A stretch of 58,207 nt of DNA. Source: Pelargonium nanum (lineage: Eukaryota > Streptophyta > Magnoliopsida > Geraniales > Geraniaceae). The notes beneath the pieces were generated by a model. That model was not told where the DNA came from and searched no databases. It saw nothing but the letters and a program-made list of their open reading frames with translations. The translations under genes were made by a program, and so were the position numbers. Position 1 is the stretch's first letter, and each line of letters starts with the position of its first letter. The DNA lies in NCBI GenBank assembly GCA_036897485.1, contig JAYMTF010000073.1, positions 1 to 58,207 on the forward strand, given 5' to 3'. This document shows positions 48,456 to 58,207 of the stretch, in pieces.

Positions 48456-51400
48456 ATAATATATGAGTGCACTTTAGATATTAACTATCTTAGATCAGTT
48501 GGTTCTTTTTTACCTAGTCATTCCAACTTATTCCTATTTTTTTTACTCTTCCTTTTAAAAGCAAAAACCCCTCCCAAGAATTTAGTTAAGCTAGCCCTCT
48601 TTAGATTTCTTTATTACTAGTTTCTAAAAAAAACTTTTTGGTTACAAGAATAAGGTAAGCAAGATTTAATTTGTTAAGGAAGCGGACTAACTCCCAGGGG
48701 ACCTTATATCCCCTGTGATCTGAAGCTGTAGAAAAGGAACTATTACAAGTTCAGAGAGTGCCCCAAAAAGACTCCGTATAAATGTAATTCTTTATATAAG
48801 TATATATTGCCTCTTGTATTTAGTGTCCTCATAAGTTCGGAAAGAAAGGCTAGTTAAGGCATTAGATTAGGCGGTACTAAATCTAAATTGTCCAAAATGG
48901 GAGTAATAAAGAACATAAGGAATTCCTGCGTGAAATAGTAGAAGCGGTTCCTATTTTACCTTATAAAAAGGAATACACTCTATGAGAACATAGCTTGAGT
49001 ACAAAAGGACAGCATGAGAATTCGTTGTCATGAGTCACCCGTCAGTTAGGTGGGTTCGAGAATGCCGGGATTATACTTGGCATTTACATACTATATTATT
49101 ACAAGTCAAGAAATTTCCGATAATACTTGATTATCTAAGAGAGACCCCTTCGAATTATGAAGCGAATAAAGTTTTTCACACAAGTAGCAAATTTTATATT
49201 TAATAAACCCGTACTAGTATCCTCTCGTAAAAATTTTAGATACCTTATAAAATAAAGGAGCTTAGACTTACTTATGCCCTGGGCTGGAACAAAGCTTTTA
49301 AGTTAAAACTTAGTTAAGAGTCAAAACTACTAGTTATACTCCATTTTTTTACTCCTTACCAATCAACTTATTCTTTGTTTTCTTGTATCATATATCATAC
49401 TTTGCTACATACCTTATTAAGGCTGTCTGGGGATATGTAAGGCCCCTTTTGAGTTTCACTACAAATAAGAAATAAGTGTTACTCTATAGAAATCTCAAAT
49501 ACCTAAAATTATAAAAAATTCTACGCTTAATAGTCAGCCTGAATCCCTTACATGTAATAATGCATCGCATACCGAGTTATATATTTGTTAGATAAAAAAC
49601 AAAGCTTTCCTGTCTATAAAACCTAAATACTTGTGTCAAAATTTAATAATATCCCGCCGAACTCTTGAGATTCTACTATTGATATGGCACCCGACTCGTG
49701 AAGTAGCCTTTAAATATCTTCCTGAGCTAGCTCTTTATAGAAATTAGTTAAGACTTTTATAAATGCTTTTGCTCTACTGAAGCTCATATACCATGGGTAA
49801 AAGGGGTTTAGCAGTAGTTCTTGCTATATCACAAAAATAAGAGAGTCGATTTATCTCTGCCGAAAGTTTAAGAATAAGAAATTGAAAACTCTTCCTTATA
49901 AATTTATACATATATCATAAAAAGCAAATCTTGGACTTTATCCCAGATCTACTCTACCCCTCGAGTAATCTATAGTACCCAACCCTATGTCCAGGAAGTC
50001 TCTGTAATACCTATATCTTGTTCGGAGAACTCATCTTAAAAATAGATATTTAATAAAGTCAAACGGCTTGCTATTAATCCCTTACCGTGCCGTGGAATTC
50101 TTTACCTATCAAGATAACCGCCCTTTACTAAAAAAAGGGGGCCCCGCTAGTAAATAGTAACAACTGCTCCTTATAGGGATCCTAAAAGACTTCCTTTTAA
50201 GATTTTCTGATAAAACCTGTTAGAAAATTTAAATATGCCCTATACTTTTTAAATTGTAAATTCCCAGCTAACTCAGTAAACAAAGCCTAAAACTGTACAA
50301 AGCTTTATGAAAAGGAACAGGTTTTATTTATTCTTATATATTACCAAGCGACTCCTATAAGGATTCTTTATCTAATGCTCAATTAATTACAACTGGCATT
50401 TACATACCATGAAATTATATACCTTCCTGAATTTGAATAGCTTTATCGGCAGCTGTCATCCTCAACCTTATCTACTGCAGCGCTTGGGTCTGCTTGAAGC
50501 AGAACTGTGTACCTAGTGAAGAAAAGTCAGATACTCATAATAGAAATAACACTAAAAATTTAATAGATAACAGGACCAAAGAAAGAATCCCAACTTTTTA
50601 ACAGTAATAAAGTCCCAACCGGACAAAGATATAACACTTTATCAAAAAACATTTACTATACTTCTAGAAGTCTTTCAAATCTAGTTCGCGGAAAGTAACC
50701 CATAGTATCCCTTTATTCTGAAGCTATTTACTTTTATATATGGCACTCACTCCTGGAAAAAAAAGGTTGTTGTATCTCTAGTTAGTAAAGGGCGTCCTTG
50801 GGCCAATATTCTTTATTATAGTGGTTATGTCTTAAAATTTCTCATACTATGTCGGGCTATATGCCTGAAGATAACTAACTTTCTTTATTTCAATGTGAAT
50901 TTCTAATTTTATTTAGTATTTTTAATATCTCAACTTCGTAGAGACGAAAGAAGAGGGGTTACTGATAAAGCATATAAAGGATTTTGAGACACCAGAAAAA
51001 GCAAAGCCCTCCTAAATTTTAAAGAAGTAAACCTAATAAAACTTGGTGATTTCAAACACAAGGTTATACTCTCAGGTTCTTGCAGCTAGGCTCGAATACT
51101 TTCAAAAAAAATAGAAGGAGCTACTCAATACCCCCGTAAATTTGTCATCTTAATATAGTTATTTATAAGCTAAGAGCAGAAGAGTTACTAGACACTTAAG
51201 AAAAAACCCTTTCTTCTTAGAACTGAGAGCAGCCCTAAGCAAGAAATTACACTTTTCGGACAACTTTAGACTTTATTTAAAGAGAGTAACGAAAGCATTA
51301 AAGAACTAGCAAGGGTATATATTGAAGCTAGCTATGTTTTTTAACTACCCGAGTTAATTCTCGTTATTTAGAGTATATAGGTTTTAACCAAAGACCCTAA

Positions 51401-51984
51401 ACCTAGCTTGTATGGAACACATAGGTTCAAATTCCAAGGCATGGATGAGTGAGTAGATTTGGAGTATACCTTATCTTAAATTTGTGTCCTGTGTAAATAC
51501 CAAAAGGAAAAGAATCCTCTAGGATGTTAAGAAAATCCTTACAAAGGGCCAGAGTTCCTACCTACTACTAAGATAAAGCTTAATAAGGACCCCAAGAGGC
51601 TTCTGGAGAAAACTAATTACTATTCTGTACAAGCTAGAGTACACCCTTGTCTTAATATAAGGCAGATTCCTCTTTCTTATTAAAACTTAATTGAAAATCT
51701 AGCACCACCTCCTTATCCCAATTACTTGGCATTTACAAAAACCTTTAGGTACTAAAAGCTATCTATTTAAGTGAGCTGGTAACTCCCCATATTATTAGCA
51801 TGTTTAGTTACTATAGTTATAACAGCTCTTATAACTTTCATTAAAGAAATGCCGTTAAAAACCTGTAACTTAACCCCCGGAAAAACCTAGTCTTGTCCAC
51901 CAATTTTTTCAAAGAGTCCAACATCTGTCAAGGAACTAGAGCCCCTTATTTAGTACATAACCCCGTTTTTCAAAGCATACACAT
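48456..51984. other. Non-coding stretch, no gene seen
   Basis: A GGTGGGTTCGAGAATGCC block near 49050 and a GGTTCAAATTCC block near 51423 (both +) look like T arms without partners. A GGGGCCCC palindrome is at 50138-50145. No frame of 60 codons. Confidence 0.6.
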
Positions 51985-51989
51985 TAAGA

Positions 51990-52065
51990 GTTGAAGCTTA
52001 AATCCAGACTCGAGCCCACAGCAAATATAGGAGCTTACTCTCTAAAAAAACTAGAATACTTGATC
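51990..52065 (-). pseudogene. Weak tRNA-like remnant
   Basis: The minus strand has GCTGTGGGCTCGAGTCTGGAT, a T-arm-like block with CTCGAGT in place of TTCGAGT. On its 5' side a GAGAGTAAGCTCC segment might be an arm. CTGGATC at the far 5' end repeats, rather than complements, the 3' CTGGAT. It resembles the element at 15858-15928. Low confidence. Confidence 0.22.
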
Positions 52066-52894
52066 CAGGATCAAGGATAGTTAAAGGATATATCTTGGCA
52101 AAAGCCCGGGAAGTGTGGCTAGTAGCTAGACAAATTATAAGTAGCTCACTTTCTTTAAAGAGCTCAAGCTTATTTGGGAGAAAAACCAGAAATGAAATAA
52201 TTCTTATACTTTTTAAATATCAGTTTAGAAAAAAGTTCTACTCAAGTTAAAATAAAGTACAATGGACTACCCCTATGGTACTGCCCAGAGTTAAAACTAA
52301 CGTCTTACAAATCAAATACATACTAGTAGTGTAAACCTTGCTTTGTAGATAGTTTATAAAATTATGAAGTTAAGTATGTAATTTCGAGCTTAACTAGGAT
52401 TTCCCTTTTAGGTCTCGGTATACGTTAGATTATTCTATTATGTAATAAAAAGAATCTCATAGCTATCTAGTTAAAAAAATCAAATTTATAAGGTAACCGA
52501 TTCTAAGCCTCAAGACAAAGCGCAAGCGAAAGGAATAGTCAATAAAACCGAGTCATTAACTCCTTAGAAAAGGGAGACATCCACTGAATTCCTTTTACGC
52601 GGGAAAACTCTCTTCTATTCTCTAGCCTAGAATGTCAAACCAAAATAACAAAGCACTACCTATAAAATATCCATTAATTATATACATGACAAATCTCTGT
52701 GATCCTTTTCTAGTTAAAATTCCCAAGGCATCGATTCTAATACGAATTTAGAGAAACCTAAACCGTAAACGTTTTACTTCTTTTTTAATGCGTGAGAAAG
52801 TGGAGTCTAAAGTCAAAAAAAACTTGTAAAGAGATCTTAGCTATTAAATAAAAGGGTAGCCAATCCTTACAAGATAGAACCCTTTTAATAAAGT
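52066..52894. other. Non-coding stretch, no gene seen
   Basis: AT-rich, no feature identified. Confidence 0.6.
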
Positions 52895-53200
52895 ATGTTT
52901 GAGATGAGAGAAGAAGAAGATCAGAACTCCATTATATACATTCTCACCAAAGACAAGGGCTCTAAAGTCTACCAAGATCAAAAATCACAAACAGGGATTA
53001 CTTTTTTGGGTCAGTTGAATTACCACTTGAAGTCCGGGCTAAATGAAAGCAAAATCCATTATGTCAGTAAAAACCGTATTTCAATTTCCTTGAATAAAGC
53101 TAAGTTGAATAAGCCAAAGTTACAAATTCAATATTTAGGTCTAAGCAATTTGATTAGTACTAACCTCCACTACTACAAAATTATGTCTTTTGGGCTCTAG
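52895..53200 (+). CDS. Unrecognised 101-codon open frame, longest in the window
   Basis: The frame starts ATG and ends TAG. The product would be 101 residues, lysine-rich (12 Lys) with an acidic N-terminus (MREEED), no Cys or Trp, no transmembrane segment and no signal peptide. The middle and end alternate hydrophobic and polar residues (GITFLGQLNYHLKSGL, LQIQYLGLSNLIST). I recognise no family. No Shine-Dalgarno-like sequence precedes the ATG. About three stop-free stretches of this length are expected by chance in 58 kb at this composition, so it needs no explanation as a gene. It would be the first frame to test for conservation. Confidence 0.15.
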   Translation: MFEMREEEDQNSIIYILTKDKGSKVYQDQKSQTGITFLGQLNYHLKSGLNESKIHYVSKNRISISLNKAKLNKPKLQIQYLGLSNLISTNLHYYKIMSFGL

Positions 53201-53494
53201 CGAATCCCCATGGGGTGCTTTATACCTTGTGAGTATAGACCTAATTAATATTAGACTGCTTGTTATTATGAGGCGCTTAACTGAAATACCTTTTTAGTAT
53301 CCGTGTAATTAAGTTCCTATATAGCTTTTCTAGGAAGCCCTAGGTCCTTTGTTTCCTCGACTCGAGAGGCCATATATTCATTTTTTATAACTAAAAACCT
53401 TGATACTAAACCGATGGCTATTGGAGCATCCTGCTGGAGTATTCCATTCGAGTGTCAACTAAAGAAGCTCTTGTAACTTGTAACTTCTTATGTT
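53201..53494. other. Non-coding spacer
   Basis: CCCCATGGGG lies just after the 101-codon frame (around 53207-53216), a 10-bp palindrome. CTTGTAA is duplicated in tandem at 53470-53483. Nothing else seen. Confidence 0.55.
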
Positions 53495-53540
53495 ACAGTA
53501 GTTTGAACCACGGGCTTATTCAAATAGAGCTGAGTTATGA
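53495..53540 (-). pseudogene. Truncated tRNA-like remnant
   Basis: The minus strand reads TAACTCAGCTCTATTTGAATAAG and then CCCGTGGTTCAAACTACTG. The first part starts like a D arm (AACTCAG) but lacks the GG loop. The second is a T-arm-like block. The whole is about 30 bases too short for a tRNA, consistent with an internal deletion. Confidence 0.25.
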
Positions 53541-55297
53541 AATTAAACCTCTTCATCATAATGTGGTATTTACTGGGCTAAATAAAGTAGAAAACTTATA
53601 AACGCAAGCTAAACTAGGTAAAAGATCTCCTTTCTAGTTTTTCTGATTATGGAATAAGTAATTTATTTAAGGATTAAACAAAATACTGGTTTTGAAAAGA
53701 AATTTGTTTACGCGGAATTAGGGCTATACCAAAGGGGATCGTTGCGAAAAAAAGCAGGTATACACATACAACTCCTAAAGATAAGTAATCCGATGTGGGA
53801 GCTCATGCCATAAACAAGAGGCTTCTATGATCCGATTACAAGTAGTAATGATATAACAGAAATTGCTTTGTAATGCATGCAGGACTTTTTTTCTTTCCAG
53901 TTGGATAAAGAGGTTTAATTTTAGTACGAGATGCCCTCATAAACCTTGTTTTTTAGTAACCAACACTCCAGCCTATCGAGAAACTTTATCAGCCATTTAC
54001 GAGAACTCCTTATGAAAAGGTATAAATTTTAATTCCCTAACAACTTCTTTACTCGGTTTATCTGGAAAATCCTGTGTATACTGTATTCCTGAGCTCTATA
54101 TATAGTATTAAAGCCTGTGGACTTAGGATATGGGCTCTAGAAGTTCCTACCGACAGCTTATATTAGTTAAACCCTTTTTTTAAGTGTGTTAGAGGTTTTT
54201 GAATTTAATAATTGGATACTAGTGGCCTATTACTCATCCCTTCACCAAAAAAAGACTATTCCGGAGCGTACCCCTAGTGTAGCAAAATGCATGGGCCTTT
54301 GTATATAAATTATATTCCTAATTACGTAAAACATTTATTGTAATGTAACGAGCGTCCGTCCTTCTTTTATTGTGTGGTACCGCTATCCGACTACCTTCAA
54401 TAAGAATTACTAAATATAGAGTTCCTTGCTATTCCTTTGTCGTCATGCGTAAGAATTTATTTTCTGGTCTTACTTTTTACTTCGAATTAAACGCAGAAGC
54501 AATACCGCTATTTCAGCTAATTAACTGGGTACGCGGCTTGGTTTTTAGGGTATATCAAAGTTAATGTAGGACAAGGGTATTTATATACTTTTATTTAGGG
54601 AGCTCTTTAAAAAAAAAGCAGGAATAAAAAGATTTCCTTCTTCAAGTAACGAGACCTCTAACAAAAGATACTCTGATTTTATTTACAACCTACTTGATTC
54701 TTAGTTATGATGATAATGGAACCTATATGGTATATGCAAGAAAGCTTTTTAGTTAATAAAAAATAACTAAAGCAGGGTTATTCCAGGACAAGAAGAAACT
54801 CCTTGTAAATTTTACTATATAATATAGGAGACTCCCAAACTGCGCTTAAACCTTTTAGGATTCTAAGACCTAGGTATTCCTTCACTTTTTTACAGTGAAT
54901 TTAGCATTTTTTGCTGATTAAAACCCGTGAGTTTCCTACTTAAATTTTAGATCCTCCTTGAAGGGCGTTATAGAGCCTTCTAAATAAAGAAAAATGGTAT
55001 CAAATTTGTGCAAGTCCTCTTACGACGGGTACTACAGGACACTTAAATAGAGTGTGGGTTTAGTTTTACAAATTATGCAGGTTAAAGGGGTTTTCTTTAG
55101 TCCCTTTATATACGAAAGCCCCGGCAATTTCTTTATAGCAAGGCTGTAAAGGAGAGCCGCACCTCAAATCTTTGGTAGCTACACAGGAGAATAACTAGTA
55201 ATTTTTGTACTTGTTCTTTTTTTTATTATGTTAAAAGGGAATACCTTTATCCTGAGTACAACTTTAAACTGCAGTAAGTGTTTCCTTTTAGTAATGA
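53541..55297. other. Non-coding stretch, no gene seen
   Basis: A 64-codon + strand frame at 54370-54564 is chance-sized. A TAGTACGAGA near 53924 recalls the sarcin-ricin loop of large-subunit rRNA but its flanks do not fit. Confidence 0.6.
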
Positions 55298-55365
55298 GGA
55301 TCCTTAGCTCAGTGAAGCATGAATAAACTCAACATATTATACCTACCCGTTTCAAATGTCTAGAG
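55298..55365 (+). pseudogene. tRNA-like remnant with D-arm start
   Basis: GGATCCTTAGCTCAGTGAAGC opens like a tRNA (acceptor heptamer, TA, AGCTCAG), but the D loop is shortened and lacks the GG. CCCGTTTCAAATGTC about 35 bases on resembles a T arm. No anticodon stem can be drawn from AATAAACTCAACATATT. The spacing fits a tRNA of reduced length. Probably a pseudogene. Confidence 0.35.
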
Positions 55366-55734
55366 TGGAAGTTAAAGAAGGAAACAATCTACAAGTTTAA
55401 GTGAACCTCATAAATCAAAAGAGCTGCCCTAAGATTGATTAATTTTCTTGTGAAACTGATAAAAATCTATGAGTCTAAATTTAGTATATTAAAAACCTAG
55501 GCAATTCGCATAAATAATGGAATCGTACGTCAGCAAGTGTTAACCCCGGTTTTAGGTCACGAAAAGGGCTTCATAAATAGTTTTTGAATTCGAGTACTCA
55601 CTCAATTTATTTCCTTTTATTAAAGGAGGCGCAATAGCTTATAAATAAATGTGGATTTATAGTCCTGTATTGGATTCAGTGTTATGCTTCATTTAAGAAA
55701 CTGGAAACACCTTTCTAAGCTACTAATGAGGAAC

Positions 55735-55980
55735 TTGATGGACCCTTTTCCCGAACTAATGGGGTCTCTTACCGGGCTTCTTTAATCTAACGAGCTTCTC
55801 TCCTCGATCAGTGAAGAAAGCCTCTATCCTTCTTACACACAGACTGGGAATATAAGAATCAAGCTACCGAATCTCCACGCAGCAAAGCAAATTGGCTGCC
55901 CAGACTCAATCTAACACCGCTTTTCGCAGTTTGAGCGTTCTATAACCTCAACTACCCAGGCTTCCCTCCAATGCACATAA
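55735..55980. other. GC-rich island of apparently foreign origin
   Basis: A hand count over 55741-55980 gives 112 G+C in 240 bases (47%), against about one third elsewhere, with fairly sharp edges. The text looks to me like ordinary plant mitochondrial intergenic DNA (inference from style, for example GAAGAAAGCCTCTATCC). A 42-codon stop-free frame runs 55786-55911 on the + strand with no start codon and no recognisable product. It is most simply an insertion of DNA from another source, or a remnant of older sequence in a diverged background. Confidence 0.4.
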
Positions 55981-58130
55981 TTTAAAATGATAAGAAGAAT
56001 CCGAAACTAGAATCAGAACTAGTACACCCTGGACAATAAAATTAAATGAGAGGGCCGCTCAACTTGATACGCAATCTACAATATTATAGATTATAAAGGA
56101 TAAAGGAAACCCTTGGTTGTCAACTTTGAAAACTCTTTAGATAATAAGAATTTAGTTAGTTTACGCTGACTTTTATACGTGTACCTTGCTAGCTAGCACT
56201 ACTTTTTTCTATTTGACTTGAATAAAAAATATAGCCTTTTTAAGTATATATATAAGTTTCGATTGTATGAGAATACCCCTGAGTAAGTGTTCCCTAAGAC
56301 TAACTGGTTATCCTAGTAGTAATTTACACAAAACAAAAAGCTTTTACGTTAATCACTAGAAATTTAAAGGCTTCTTATGGAATCCCCTTATTACTTATTT
56401 AAAAATTTCATCTATAGTTTTCGTTAATTGAATAGAACCCAAAAAAGATGTCATATTACTAAGGAGTTCTATATATAGGGTTACTCTTATTAACCCTGCA
56501 ATGATGCCCCGCAAGATATTCGTGACTAACTTTAACTATATGTATATATCGATATTAAGGAAACCGCCAATAAAACAGGAAAGATCCTAAAGTTATAGTC
56601 AAGAAGACCTATGTACCTAATAAATTTATTCACCATCTACTCCGTTTGAGTTTACTGGGTATTCATTAATATTAGTAACCCCTTAGTTGTTCTATGGTCT
56701 ATAATCAACTCTGACTGCATTTTTAATTAATTACAAACAGAACAAATAGCTATTATGCTTTCTTAGTTACTGTCCACTGTAAAAGAAGTGTGTCAAATTA
56801 TCCTTAACAATTGTTGGATTTGGATACTTATAATCAGTTATATATAGATATTCTCGTTTATGTAAAAACTGCATCTTACAAATACAAGGGGGTAGGGGTT
56901 TTTGATCTACCCCAAATTCCGAAATCAAAAAGCTATGCAAATTTCCACCAACAATATTATATTTATAATATAAATCTAGCTTTAAGTGGATTCCCTGGCT
57001 TGGGTTTTCTGCTTGGCTACTTTAATTTTAATTTCCGGGTATAGCGAAACCTAGGATTTACCTTCAATCAGAGAAGAGAGAAAAAGAGAGGGTTTTTTGT
57101 TCATCTACATTCCCCCAGTTATTGGTTACTAAAGAATACTTTTTTCTTTTAGTTCTTTAACTATGAAACCCGGTTCTTGTCTGCTATGGCCTTCATCAAA
57201 TAAGGATCCCCATTGAGAGTTATACATAGTATATAAAAGTTTTATAAACTAGGATTTGATCTTAGTTAAAATACATGTCAAGGAAGAAACTAAATTCTTA
57301 AGCATAACTTGTGAAAGAGCTCCTACTTAGGCAATACCACTAAAAAATACTGAATATTCTGGAAAACTCCTAGGAAAACCTTATACCTACTAACCCAAGG
57401 CGATACTTATAACTTATATCAAGCAAAACTTCTCGTTTCTAACGACGGGCCAAAAAATACAAAACGCTTTTAGTACGCTAATCCTGACTAAAAAGTAAGG
57501 CAAAGCTTTGTTCAGTACATTCCTATTGATAGCGGTTAGGGCACAACCCGGCTTACGGAAACTGCAAATATAGATATTTTTTAGTTAGTAAAACCTTATT
57601 TTAACCATTTTACCGCGATCTAAAGTTAAGAAAAGCAACTTGTTCAAAGTTACGCTTCTGAGATACTAAGGTAAAAAGCTTATAGAAGCACTAATTGGGC
57701 ATGTGTAAAGCGCACACCATATAATAATAAGTAAAAGGTAGTTTAAGTGTCTGAAGCTTAAAATAGAGGTACTTCTTGTAAGGGATGTCGCTTAAAGATT
57801 TCTTTAAGAGTAAGTTAGCTTTGTTTCTTAAAAGCACTGATTAAGGACTTATATCATAGGAATTCAATCTTATTATAAATAGATTTTCCTTTTTTTAGTA
57901 TAATTTAAGGAAATAGATATAAAGTATACCTAAGGCCTGCTAGATGTTATTCAAGAACCGATTCCAGGGTAGGAGTATATCAAATTCTTTTCTGAAAAGC
58001 TTTTATTTTAAATGAGATACAAGAATTTGATAAGAGTAAACCGAGCGAAATGCCTATTATTTCCTTCTTTTTCTTTGTTTTTTCATTCAATTCAGTTCGC
58101 TTTTAATCCTATATAGGAAAGGGAATCTCA
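55981..58130. other. Non-coding stretch, no gene seen
   Basis: A 77-codon + strand frame at 56811-57044 is chance-sized and lacks a ribosome binding site. Its product would be rich in Tyr and hydrophobic residues and matches nothing I know. No RNA-like block found. Confidence 0.6.
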
Positions 58131-58152
58131 AAGAGAGTCTTTTCTCTCTCTT
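58131..58152. other. 7-bp hairpin in a pyrimidine-rich end segment
   Basis: AAGAGAG (58131-58137) pairs perfectly with CTCTCTT (58146-58152) around an 8-base loop. It lies in a T/C-rich terminal segment (about 58045-58200) whose texture differs from the background. It could be an RNA stability hairpin, but no gene precedes it. Confidence 0.4.
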
Positions 58153-58207
58153 CATTCATTGTCTCAATTGCTTTTTTCTGTCTATCGCGGCACACTTTTT
58201 ATACAAA

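Noticed and set aside
49075-51737. Word GGCATTTACA recurring at about 49079, 50395 and 51728
   Set aside because: Short AT-rich words of this length are expected to recur by chance. The flanks are not similar beyond a few bases.
53920-53945. TAGTACGAGA, resembling the sarcin-ricin loop of large-subunit rRNA
   Set aside because: Only 10 bases match. The following bases read TGCCCTCATAA instead of the conserved GGACC, and nothing nearby fits this rRNA domain.
1-58207. CRISPR arrays, insertion sequences, group I or group II intron cores and end-to-end circular overlap
   Set aside because: I looked for regularly spaced repeats, transposase-like frames, intron domain V-like hairpins and matching window ends, and saw none.

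Overview
The window is AT-rich. A hand count over the first 240 bases gives 35% GC, and most of the window looks close to one third. I find no protein-coding gene I can defend. The longest start-to-stop frame in either strand is 101 codons. At this base composition a stop is expected about every 13 codons, so frames near 100 codons are expected by chance in 58 kb. No frame resembles a protein family I recognise, and there is no operon structure, transposase, CRISPR array or replication gene.

What is supported is RNA-gene debris. A block at about 19075-19140 carries the universally conserved AGTAGCGGCGAGCGAA segment of bacterial or organellar large-subunit rRNA, next to a CAACCGAGA block that belongs just upstream of it. 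The rest of the rRNA is not visible. Scattered over both strands are tRNA-like elements. The best are at 16139-16212 (+), 27168-27240 (-), 37883-37956 (-) and 42246-42318 (+), with further ones at 10632-10709 (-), 12055-12130 (+), 15186-15258 (-), 18664-18731 (+), 19645-19718 (+), 48386-48455 (-) and 55298-55365 (+). They keep the invariant D-arm and T-loop bases, but one or more stems, usually the acceptor, no longer pair. The T-arm decamer GGTTCRANTC occurs 11 times where about 0.5 is expected, so this is real signal.

Layout: 1-10.6 kb is gene-free apart from weak tRNA remnants. From 10.6 to 19.8 kb lies the densest cluster of tRNA-like elements, plus the rRNA fragment. From 19.8 to 36 kb is nearly featureless, with short perfect tandem duplications and one Lys-type tRNA-like element. 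At 36.28-36.53 kb there is an A/C-rich, T-poor island. From 37.9 to 42.3 kb are three more tRNA-like elements, and from 42.3 to 55.3 kb almost nothing. At 55.73-55.98 kb is a compact island of about 47% GC that looks foreign to its surroundings.

Organism: the rRNA signature is bacterial or organellar rather than nuclear-cytosolic, and the tRNA-like elements resemble mitochondrial or plastid tRNAs. The simplest inference is a gene-empty stretch or chromosome of a large plant or algal organelle genome, with decayed RNA genes. I cannot exclude two alternatives: nuclear tRNA-derived repeats (the retained blocks are also the Pol III A and B boxes), or a sequence that is artificial or computationally generated, since conserved bases survive here better than base pairing does. 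No set of genes working together can be described.
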